Source: an uncultured Bacteroidales bacterium
GTDB lineage: Bacteria > Bacteroidota > Bacteroidia > Bacteroidales > Bacteroidaceae
Reading direction: 5' to 3'
Assembly: GCA_945871755.1 (NCBI GenBank)
Contig: CAMBWV010000107.1
Span: forward strand, 1 to 5,159
Length of the DNA: 5,159 nt
Positions 1 to 5,132 of the stretch are shown here, one piece after another. Both the position numbers and the translations under genes were made by a program. How positions within the stretch are numbered: the first letter of the stretch is position 1; every line of letters begins with the position of its first letter. The notes beneath the pieces are model-generated. The model saw only the letters and a program-made list of their open reading frames with translations, was not told the origin of the DNA and ran no database searches.

Positions 1-18
1 AGCGCTGTTGTGTATTCA

Positions 19-77
19 TCACCCAGGGCGCCGCTTCGCTCTGCCCTGGGCTATGAGCAGGTTGCCCCTTCGGGGCG
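19..77 (+). repeat. Interspersed palindromic repeat, copy 1 (two hairpins)
   Basis: This is a 59-base unit with two hairpins. The first pairs CCCAGGGC (22-29) with GCCCTGGG (43-50) around a 13-base loop that contains GCTTCGC. The second pairs GCCCC (64-68) with GGGGC (72-76) around the triloop TTC. The same unit recurs at 5047-5105 with four differences and, inverted, at 4857-4914. It lies outside genes and resembles the REP-like palindromes commonly seen between genes in Bacteroidota; that family assignment is from memory and has not been searched. No transposase is nearby. Confidence 0.85.
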
Positions 78-396
78 CACAGACGGCATCATTCCACCCA
101 CAATTAGTTCCCAGCTAAACTATTTTTTCGGGCAAAAAACCACCTGAGTAATTACCATTTCGAGCACCTACTCAAGTTGCTCGTGGCGGCCCAAACAGCT
201 GTTTCTACGCCGCCAGTACAACCTGCTCCCAGCTGCGATACCCACAGAGCGCGGGCGGTGAGGCTAGACACAGGAAAGCACACGTATTGGGCCAAAAAAT
301 GGAAGTGTAGTCAGCAAAACGGCACTCTCTTGGAAATATATGGTATGCAAAAGTACGAAAAAAAGTTCAATCCCTTCATAGCTGGGGAAAAATTGT
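78..396. other. Intergenic region without a credible gene
   Basis: These roughly 320 bases contain no convincing coding sequence. The only open frame of note begins with TTG at 177 and runs to 452; its product is rich in Cys and basic residues, has no recognisable domain, and would extend through the likely parA promoter. Visible structure includes the hairpin at 184-215, a weak T6/A6 inverted pair (123-128 and 134-139), and TGAGTA/TACTCA arms (145-150 and 169-174). The end of any upstream gene lies outside the window. Confidence 0.6.
184..215 (+). other. Composite hairpin / inverted repeat of unknown role
   Basis: A perfect 7-bp outer stem, TGGCGGC (184-190) with GCCGCCA (209-215), encloses a perfect 12-bp palindrome AAACAGCTGTTT (193-204). 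As RNA it would form a 7-bp stem, an asymmetric internal loop (CC opposite CTAC), and a short AAAC/GUUU stem capped by AGCU. No T-tract follows, so it is not an intrinsic terminator. It lies about 180 bases upstream of the predicted parA promoter. It could be a protein-binding dyad or part of a small RNA, and the sequence does not decide which. Confidence 0.4.
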
Positions 397-404
397 TATC
401 TTTG
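374..404 (+). promoter_or_regulatory. Likely Bacteroidota-type promoter for parA
   Basis: TATCTTTG at 397-404 matches the Bacteroidota -7 consensus TAnnTTTG at every fixed position. The -33 position, 19 bases upstream (CTTC, 374-377), fits the TTTG consensus only weakly. Transcription would start a few bases after 404, giving a leader of roughly 100 bases before the parA ATG at 513. It is the best promoter match I found in the window and sits before the first gene of the block. Confidence 0.5.
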
Positions 405-440
405 CAAACTGCAAAAGGTGTCTGCGAACGTGCGTTTTGT

Positions 441-481
441 GGCCTCTTCTAAAGAAGCCTTGACAACCTGCTTCGCAGTTG
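441..481 (+). promoter_or_regulatory. Two small hairpins in the parA leader
   Basis: Inside the predicted leader, CTTC (446-449) pairs with GAAG (454-457) around a TAAA loop, extended by GG/CC (441-442 and 458-459) past a three-base bulge. Directly downstream, CAA-CTGC (464-466 and 468-471, with C467 bulged) pairs with GCAGTTG (475-481) around the triloop TTC. The second hairpin ends at the 11-bp tandem repeat. These may affect translation or mRNA stability, but the stems are short and no known riboswitch is recognisable. Confidence 0.3.
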
Positions 482-500
482 CCCAAACATTGCCCAAACA
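479..500 (+). repeat. Perfect 11-bp tandem duplication just upstream of parA
   Basis: The unit TTGCCCAAACA occurs at 479-489 and again, exactly adjacent, at 490-500, followed by another TT. It ends 12 bases before the parA start codon. Two sites spaced about one helical turn apart would suit a cooperative DNA-binding protein, and partition operons are often self-regulated, but a simple slippage duplication is equally possible. No Shine-Dalgarno motif is present between the repeat and the ATG. Confidence 0.7.
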
Positions 501-512
501 TTAAATGACATC

Positions 513-1277
513 ATGGGAAAAATCATTGCATTAGCCAATCAGAAAGGCGGTGTGGGTAAAACCACAACGGCTATGAATCTCGCAGCCTCGCTGGCCACGC
601 TCGAGAAGAAGGTGCTTCTCGTCGATGCCGACCAGCAGGCCAACGCTTCCTCCGGCCTCGGCGTAGATCTGAGCAAGGTGGACGTATCGGTGTACGACTG
701 CCTCATTCGCCGCGTCAATCCGACACAGGCTATCTATACCACAGATATTGAAAACCTCGACGTTCTGCCCTCGCACATCAACCTGGCGGGCGCACAGGTC
801 GAAATGATGAATATACCGCGGCGCGAACAGCTCTTTCGCAATATGCTCCAGCCCATCAAGGACGACTATGACTATATTCTCATCGACTGTTCCCCCTCGT
901 TGGGCGTAGTGACGGTGAGCGCGCTGACCGCAGCCAACTCCATCATCATTCCCGTGCAGTGCGAATATTTCGCCCTCGAGGGTATTAGCAAACTCCTCCA
1001 GTCCATCAAAATCGTCAAGCAGAAGCTCAATCCCGAACTAGAAATCGAGGGTTTCCTGCTGACGATGTACGATTCCCGTCTGCGCTTGGCCAACCAAATC
1101 TACGACGAGGTGAAGCGCCACTTCCAGGAACTCGTCTTCAAGACCGTCATCCAGCGCAACGTCAAGTTGAGCGAGGCGCCCTCGCACGGTTTGCCCGCCA
1201 TCCTCTACGACGCAGATTCTACGGGCGCAAAGAACCACCTGGCGCTGGCCAAGGAGATTATTCAGAAGAACAAATAG
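513..1277 (+). CDS. parA: ParA/Soj chromosome partitioning ATPase
   Basis: This is a cytoplasmic ParA-family ATPase that dimerises on ATP, binds DNA nonspecifically and drives segregation of ParB-bound origin regions. The 254-aa product has the deviant Walker A motif KGGVGKTT (residues 11-18, with the signature Lys11), Walker A' VDADQQANA (37-45, Asp40) and Walker B DYILIDCSPSLG (120-131, Asp125). Further family motifs include PVQCEYFALEG in the middle and VKLSEAPSHG near the C terminus. Length and motifs match Bacillus Soj closely. There is no N-terminal helix-turn-helix extension, so it is the chromosomal short form and not a plasmid P1/F-type ParA. The ATG at 513 places the Walker motif at the usual distance from the N terminus. 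parB follows after 18 nt. I see nothing broken or missing. Confidence 0.97.
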   Translation: MGKIIALANQKGGVGKTTTAMNLAASLATLEKKVLLVDADQQANASSGLGVDLSKVDVSVYDCLIRRVNPTQAIYTTDIENLDVLPSHINLAGAQVEMMNIPRREQLFRNMLQPIKDDYDYILIDCSPSLGVVTVSALTAANSIIIPVQCEYFALEGISKLLQSIKIVKQKLNPELEIEGFLLTMYDSRLRLANQIYDEVKRHFQELVFKTVIQRNVKLSEAPSHGLPAILYDADSTGAKNHLALAKEIIQKNK

Positions 1278-1295
1278 GCCCAAAACGACCATCAA

Positions 1296-2195
1296 ATGGC
1301 AGCACACAAGAAATTCCCCGCGCTCGGACGCGGACTCGATGCGCTCATTTCCATCGAAGAGGAAGTGCACACCAGTGGTTCCTCCTCCATCAGCGAAGTG
1401 CCCATTGCGCAAATACAAGCCAACCCCAATCAGCCGCGCCGCGAGTTTGACCAAACGGCCCTTGAGGAGCTGGCCGAAAGCATTCGCCAAATCGGAATCA
1501 TCCAGCCCATCACCCTGCGCGAGATGGAGGATGGCAGTTACCAGATTATCGCAGGCGAACGCCGTTGGCGCGCTTCGCAGATTGCGGGCCTCTATAGCAT
1601 TCCTGCCTACATCCGCACCGTCGACGACGAGAACATGATGCAGATGGCACTGGTGGAAAATATCCAGCGCGAAGACCTCAACGCTATCGAAATTGCCCTG
1701 GCCTACCAGAACCTTATCGAACAATACCACCTCACGCAGGACAAGCTCAGCGAGAAGATTGGCAAAAACCGAGCTACCATTGCCAACTACCTCCGCCTCC
1801 TGAAACTCCCCGCACAGGTGCAGATGGCCATCCAAAACAAGGAGATGGACCAAGGCCATGCCCGCGCCCTCCTGGGCCTGCGTATGCCCAGTGAACAGGT
1901 CAGGCTCTTCAAGGAAATCAAGGAAAATGGCTACAGCGTGCGCCAGGTGGAGGAAATGGTCAAAGCCCTCAACAGCGGCGAGGCCGTGCAGGTGGGACGC
2001 AAGCAAATCAAGCCTGCTGGCAAACAACGCTTGCCTGAAGAATACAACCTGCTCAAGACGCGCCTGTCCGACTTCTTCCATACCAAGGTGCAGATGACCT
2101 GCTCCGACCAAGGGAAGGGAAAAATCACCATCCCCTTTGCCAGCGAAGAGGAGTTGGAGCACATCGTCAGCCTCTTTGATAAAATGAAAGGATGA
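1296..2195 (+). CDS. parB: ParB/Spo0J CTP-dependent centromere-binding protein
   Basis: ParB binds parS sites near the origin, loads as a CTP-gated DNA clamp and stimulates ParA. The 299-aa product has all expected parts in order: an N-terminal ParA-contacting peptide with LGRGLDALI (10-18), NPNQPR (43-48), GIIQPI (67-72), and the CTP-binding GERRWRA (87-93). ENIQREDLN follows at 121-129, then a helix-turn-helix at about 146-171 (LTQDKLSEKIG then KNRATIANYLRLLKLP), QGHARALL (186-193) and a C-terminal dimerisation region at about 240-299. A low-complexity Ser/Gly stretch separates the ParA peptide from the core. It lies 18 nt after parA, and its TGA overlaps the next start in ATGA. No canonical parS sequence is visible in this window. 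The gene appears complete and typical. Confidence 0.97.
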   Translation: MAAHKKFPALGRGLDALISIEEEVHTSGSSSISEVPIAQIQANPNQPRREFDQTALEELAESIRQIGIIQPITLREMEDGSYQIIAGERRWRASQIAGLYSIPAYIRTVDDENMMQMALVENIQREDLNAIEIALAYQNLIEQYHLTQDKLSEKIGKNRATIANYLRLLKLPAQVQMAIQNKEMDQGHARALLGLRMPSEQVRLFKEIKENGYSVRQVEEMVKALNSGEAVQVGRKQIKPAGKQRLPEEYNLLKTRLSDFFHTKVQMTCSDQGKGKITIPFASEEELEHIVSLFDKMKG

Positions 2196-3019
2196 AGTGC
2201 GGCTGTCACATAAACAAACGTTGTGTAGCAGTGGCCTTCCTGCTGTTGAGCCTCCTGATAGGGGTGGGCCCAACGGCGACTGCCGCCCAATTTCCCTCAC
2301 CCGACCAAGGTGAGGATTTGTGCTTTATGTCCACAGGCGCTCTAGAGGGCTGTGAGGACATAGTAGCCTTGCCCGACGACTCCTTGGCTCTCCTGAACGA
2401 CTCCCTCAGCGATGCCGCCATCGACAGCCTGGAGCGCAGCGTGGATGCAGCCGAAGCGGTGCATTTCAAAGGCACCCGCGTCAAGACACGCAAGGGGCGC
2501 GATGGCCGTGTGCCCGTCTCGCAGTTTGTGCCCGACCCGCAGCGCGCCCTGTGGCTGTCGCTCGTTTTCCCAGGTGCGGGACAAATCTACAACCGCAAGT
2601 ACTGGAAACTCCCCATCCTCTACGGCGGCTTCCTCGGATGTACGTACGCGCTCCTGTGGAACCAGCAGATGTACCGCGATTACTCGCAAGCGTACCTAGA
2701 CATCATGGACGACGACCCGAATACGCATAGCTATCTGGAAATGTTGCCGCCCCGCTACGACATCACGGGACGCGAGGAACAGTTCAAGAAGATATTCAAA
2801 AACAAGAAGAACTACTTCCGCCGCTACCGCGACCTCAGCGCATTCTGCTTTGTGGGCGTTTATCTGCTCTCCGTTGTCGATGCCTATGTGGACGCCCATC
2901 TGTCCGTCTTCGACATTAGTCCTGACCTCAGTCTTAAGGTGGAACCTGCCGTTATCCCCCAACAGGGCATCGGTCGGACCAACCATTCCTACGGCATGGG
3001 CTGTAGCCTATGCTTTTAG
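2192..3019 (+). CDS. DUF5683-domain membrane protein, function unknown
   Basis: The 275-aa product has an N-terminal hydrophobic segment (about 11-31, ending in TATAA) that looks like a signal peptide or anchor, then a variable acidic stretch (38-90) and a basic patch (93-106). The conserved core begins with DPQRALWLSLVFPGAGQIYN (115-134), followed by RKYWKLPILYGG (135-146). These are hallmark motifs of the DUF5683 family in Bacteroidota. Probable membrane helices are about 119-135, 141-156 and 215-235; between the last two is a soluble, charged, Tyr-rich loop. VDAYVDAHL (229-237) and FDISPDLSL (240-248) are also family-like, and the C terminus ends in a short beta-like SYGMGCSLCF. The ATG overlaps the parB stop by four bases, implying translational coupling. 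The N terminus carries an unusual CxC (Cys3, Cys5). The biochemical role of the family is not known to me. Confidence 0.88.
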   Translation: MKCGCHINKRCVAVAFLLLSLLIGVGPTATAAQFPSPDQGEDLCFMSTGALEGCEDIVALPDDSLALLNDSLSDAAIDSLERSVDAAEAVHFKGTRVKTRKGRDGRVPVSQFVPDPQRALWLSLVFPGAGQIYNRKYWKLPILYGGFLGCTYALLWNQQMYRDYSQAYLDIMDDDPNTHSYLEMLPPRYDITGREEQFKKIFKNKKNYFRRYRDLSAFCFVGVYLLSVVDAYVDAHLSVFDISPDLSLKVEPAVIPQQGIGRTNHSYGMGCSLCF

Positions 3020-3097
3020 GCCAGAATTTGCGCTAGCCAACCATTCATAGCAACCTGCAAATTAGGTAATATTCTCCGCAACCATCAACCTTCATCC

Positions 3098-3114
3098 CGC
3101 TGCATGCAGCAGCG
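3098..3114 (+). promoter_or_regulatory. Hairpin just upstream of the transglycosylase start
   Basis: CGCTGC (3098-3103) pairs with GCAGCG (3109-3114) around ATGCA. The same bases contain an alternative perfect 12-bp palindrome GCTGCATGCAGC (3099-3110). It lies in the 109-base gap between the two downstream genes, 14 bases before the ATG at 3129, where it could influence translation initiation or mark processing. There is no T-tract, so it is not a terminator. No strong -7 promoter match was found in the gap; the best is a weak TAATATTC at 3067-3074. Confidence 0.4.
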
Positions 3115-3128
3115 TTCAACCCATTCGT

Positions 3129-4709
3129 ATGAAAATTCTAAAGAAATACATCGCGTGGCTCTTTGCAGGAGCCTTGACGCTCGGAGCACAGGCTCAGAAC
3201 GACATTACTATCCACGATAACCGTTTCAACGAGGACGAAATCATCGGCCTGCCCGAGGGTATGTCCTCCGATATTGATGAATTGCTCCAGCAGTGGTGCG
3301 CCAAGCAGTATCTCTACCCCGATACCACCTGCAAAAACCCCAATGTGAACCCCACCTACGACGAAGAGGTCTATCGCGACCGCCTGGCGCGCATCCCCGC
3401 CGTCATGGAGATGAGCCACAACGAGGTGGTGCAGCATTTCATCGACCGCTATTCGGGCAACCTGCGCCGCCGCGTTTCCTACATGCTCGGCGCAGGCAAT
3501 TTCTACGTGCCCATCTTCGAGGAAGCACTCGACTATTACGGTCTGCCCTTGGAACTGAAATATCTGCCCGTCATTGAATCGGCGCTCGACCCTACGGCCG
3601 TCAGTCCCGTAGGCGCAGCAGGACTCTGGCAGTTTATGATTTCCACCGCCAAGCGCTACAACCTTGAAATCAATAGCGTGGTCGATGAGCGTTGCGACCC
3701 TATCAAATCCTCCTACGCCGCCGCCCACTTCCTGAGCGACCTCTATAAAATCTATGGCGACTGGAATCTGGTGATTGCGGCCTACAACTGTGGTCCGGGC
3801 AACGTCAACAAGGCCATCCGTCGCGCAGGTGGCATCAAGGACTATTGGGCCATCTATCCTTATTTGCCGAAGGAAACTCGCGGCTATGTGCCCGCCTTTA
3901 TCGCAGCCAACTATATCATGAACTACTACTGCGAGCACAACATCTGTCCGATGCGCACGAAGTTGCCCGTTGTCACCGACACCGTCATGGTCAACCAGGA
4001 CCTGCACATTGACCAAATTGAGGCGTACTGCAAGGTGGACCGCGATGCTATCAAGGCGCTCAATCCGCAGTATCGCACCGACGTGATTCCCGGTAAGAGT
4101 GCGCCCCGCATCCTCCGTTTGCCCCAAGAGGCCGTGCTCCTCTTCGTGGAAAATCTCGACTCCATCTACAACTATCGCAGAAGTGAACTCATCACCCGCC
4201 GCGGTACGGTTAAGGTGAAGGAAACGCCCGAGGACAAGAACAAGGGCAAGGACAAGAAGGTGAGCACGCGCGATGACGAACTACCCGTCGTGCAGGAGAC
4301 GCCCAGAGAGGTGAAACCCGTCAAGGAAGTCAAGGAGGTGAAGCCTGTCAAGGAGGTGAAGGAAACCAAGTCCACCAAGGAGGAAAAGCCTGCCCGCGAC
4401 ACCCGCGAGAAAGCTTCTAGCCGCGACGACAAGAAGACCAGCCGCGATGAGAGAAGTTCGAGCCGCGATAAGAGATCTTCCGCTCGCGATGACAAGCAAT
4501 CCAGCCGTGACAAGAAGTCTAGCCGCGACGACGACAAGAAATCCAAGAAAAAGAAGGAAGCACCGAAGCCCAAGAGCGTTACCGTCAAGTCGGGTGACAA
4601 CCTCACGGTCATTGCCAAGCGCAATGGTACTACAGTAGCCGCACTCAAGAAAGCCAACGGCCTCAAGGACGATAAACTCAAACCTGGCCAGGTGCTCAAA
4701 TTGAAATAA
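3129..4709 (+). CDS. mltD: MltD-like membrane/periplasmic lytic transglycosylase with LysM domain
   Basis: This enzyme cleaves the MurNAc-GlcNAc bond of peptidoglycan, forming 1,6-anhydro-MurNAc ends. The 526-aa product starts with a signal peptide (1-22, basic MKILKK, hydrophobic core, AQA). A helical N-terminal region precedes the GH23/SLT catalytic domain, about 135-250. There, IESALDP (149-155) carries the likely catalytic Glu150, followed by GAAGLWQFM (162-170) and AAYNCGPGNV (217-226). YLPKETRGYVP (245-255) is the usual MltD-like continuation. Residues about 285-332 resemble a degenerate LysM (ALNPQYRTDVIPG). A highly charged repetitive linker (362-482) leads to one canonical LysM at 484-525, which binds glycan. 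There is no lipobox cysteine at the signal cleavage site, so a lipoprotein is unlikely. A terminator follows, making this the last gene of the block. The exact Mlt subclass is inferred from architecture. Confidence 0.93.
   Translation: MKILKKYIAWLFAGALTLGAQAQNDITIHDNRFNEDEIIGLPEGMSSDIDELLQQWCAKQYLYPDTTCKNPNVNPTYDEEVYRDRLARIPAVMEMSHNEVVQHFIDRYSGNLRRRVSYMLGAGNFYVPIFEEALDYYGLPLELKYLPVIESALDPTAVSPVGAAGLWQFMISTAKRYNLEINSVVDERCDPIKSSYAAAHFLSDLYKIYGDWNLVIAAYNCGPGNVNKAIRRAGGIKDYWAIYPYLPKETRGYVPAFIAANYIMNYYCEHNICPMRTKLPVVTDTVMVNQDLHIDQIEAYCKVDRDAIKALNPQYRTDVIPGKSAPRILRLPQEAVLLFVENLDSIYNYRRSELITRRGTVKVKETPEDKNKGKDKKVSTRDDELPVVQETPREVKPVKEVKEVKPVKEVKETKSTKEEKPARDTREKASSRDDKKTSRDERSSSRDKRSSARDDKQSSRDKKSSRDDDKKSKKKKEAPKPKSVTVKSGDNLTVIAKRNGTTVAALKKANGLKDDKLKPGQVLKLK
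4416..4541 (+). repeat. Degenerate 21-bp (7-residue) repeat array in the transglycosylase linker
   Basis: Six units of a seven-residue motif, approximately SSRDDKK, cover residues 430-471. Arg-Asp pairs fall at 432, 439, 446, 453 and 460 with an exact period of seven, then at 466, so the last unit is one residue out of register. At DNA level this is a diverged in-frame 21-bp array. A second, shorter Val-Lys-Glu repeat (residues about 394-413, bases about 4308-4367) lies just upstream. Together they form a flexible polyampholytic spacer between the catalytic domain and the LysM domain. Confidence 0.8.
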
Positions 4710-4741
4710 GGCAGGCTCGCGTGCGAACCTAGCCAAAGCTG

Positions 4742-4787
4742 AGGCGGAGGAGTAAGGACCGCCCTTACTCCTCCGCCTGCGTTTTTT
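4742..4787 (+). terminator. Strong intrinsic terminator after the transglycosylase gene
   Basis: A perfect 16-bp inverted repeat (4742-4757 with 4763-4778) encloses the five-base loop ACCGC. It is followed after GCG by six T residues (4782-4787). The stem starts 33 bases after the stop codon. The T-tract is on the + side only, so termination is directed at transcription arriving from the four genes. Confidence 0.93.
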
Positions 4788-4795
4788 AGTTCCCT

Positions 4796-4825
4796 GGTTG
4801 CTTCTATATTACAACCTGTTTTTTT
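4796..4825 (+). terminator. Possible weak backup terminator
   Basis: GGTTG (4796-4800) can pair with CAACC (4812-4816) around an 11-base AT-rich loop, followed by TG and seven T residues (4819-4825). The stem is short, so it may be only a T-rich spacer. Its position directly behind the main terminator would suit a backup role. Confidence 0.3.
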
Positions 4826-4856
4826 ACCTAACGGAAATGGGAAAAGGCGGACGTGC

Positions 4857-4914
4857 GCGCCCTGAAAGGGCAACCCGCGCCTAGCTCAGGGCAGAGCGAA
4901 GCGGCGCCCTGGGT
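4857..4914 (-). repeat. Interspersed palindromic repeat, copy 2 (inverted)
   Basis: Read on the minus strand this is the same unit as at 19-77. The large stem is CTCAGGGC (4885-4892) with GCCCTGGG (4906-4913); one pair is a T/G wobble where the other copies have a Watson-Crick pair. The small hairpin is GCCCT (4859-4863), GAA, AGGGC (4867-4871). The stretch linking the two hairpins is the most diverged part among the copies. Confidence 0.85.
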
Positions 4915-4936
4915 ATTGGAAGCCATAGAATGCTAA

Positions 4937-5027
4937 CGCCCTGCAAGGGCAAAAGCATATATAACATGGTGTAGTGACAGGATGTATGCTTTTACAGAGT
5001 AAATTACGCTTTTGCCCTTGCAGGGCG
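4937..5027. repeat. Nested long inverted repeat with triloop hairpins in each arm
   Basis: The 20 bases at 4937-4956 are the exact reverse complement of 5008-5027. Each arm itself contains a GCCCT-NNN-AGGGC hairpin (4938-4950 with loop GCA; 5014-5026 with loop TGC). The AAAAGC part of the left arm can instead pair with an inner copy: 4951-4962 is complementary to 4982-4993 apart from one T/G pair. The element can therefore adopt several mutually exclusive foldings. It lies exactly between the two oppositely oriented copies of the 59-base repeat and encodes nothing credible. Confidence 0.85.
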
Positions 5028-5046
5028 CAACCTGAAACGAACGACT

Positions 5047-5105
5047 TCACCCAGGGCGCCGCTTCGCTCTGCCCTGGGCTAAGAGCAGGCTGCCCTTTCA
5101 GGGCG
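5047..5105 (+). repeat. Interspersed palindromic repeat, copy 3
   Basis: This copy aligns without gaps to 19-77 and differs at four of 59 positions. The large stem (5050-5057 with 5071-5078) is unchanged. The small hairpin is GCCCT (5092-5096), TTC, AGGGC (5100-5104): two of the four differences are partners in the stem, replacing a C-G pair by T-A and preserving pairing. It is in direct orientation relative to copy 1 and inverted relative to copy 2. Confidence 0.88.
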
Positions 5106-5117
5106 TGCTTCAACCTC

Positions 5118-5132
5118 CGCGCACTATGCGCG
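5118..5132. repeat. Short GC palindrome with CTA triloop
   Basis: CGCGCA (5118-5123) pairs perfectly with TGCGCG (5127-5132) around CTA. It follows copy 3 by 12 bases and runs into GCCCTG, the same word used in the neighbouring stems. It may be the first part of another repeat-family member. The remaining bases to the end of the window show no gene. Confidence 0.55.

Noticed and set aside
123..139. T6-CGGGC-A6 inverted pair as a terminator of an upstream gene
   Set aside because: The stem is only A/T pairs, and no T-tract follows it on either strand beyond the arms themselves.
177..452. 91-residue open frame starting at TTG upstream of parA
   Set aside because: It uses a rare start, has no recognisable domain, a composition typical of non-coding sequence, and would span the likely parA promoter.
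513..2195. Plasmid or phage origin for parAB
   Set aside because: ParA is the short Soj type without an N-terminal DNA-binding domain, ParB is of chromosomal type, and the neighbours are envelope genes with no replication or mobility gene.
1038..2300. 420-residue open frame on the minus strand opposite parA end and parB
   Set aside because: parB on the + strand has every family motif; the antisense frame lacks stops because of the codon composition of the real gene, and it has no family signature.
3027..3074. Separate promoter before the transglycosylase gene
   Set aside because: TTTG at 3027-3030 has no -7 element at the right distance, and TAATATTC at 3067-3074 matches the TAnnTTTG consensus poorly.
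3138..4127. 329-residue open frame on the minus strand opposite the transglycosylase gene
   Set aside because: It mirrors a well-supported catalytic domain on the + strand and shows no domain of its own.
4172..4873. 233-residue Ser/Leu-rich minus-strand frame opposite the linker
   Set aside because: Its repeats (LSSRLDFLS-like) are the antisense reading of the 21-bp linker array, and it crosses the terminator and a repeat copy.
4886..5113. 75-residue minus-strand frame in the palindrome island
   Set aside because: It is built almost entirely from repeat copies and inverted arms; such frames are known spurious calls in repeat-rich spacers.
4857..5132. Possible CRISPR array
   Set aside because: The repeats are in opposite orientations, are not regularly spaced, and number too few; there are no Cas genes.
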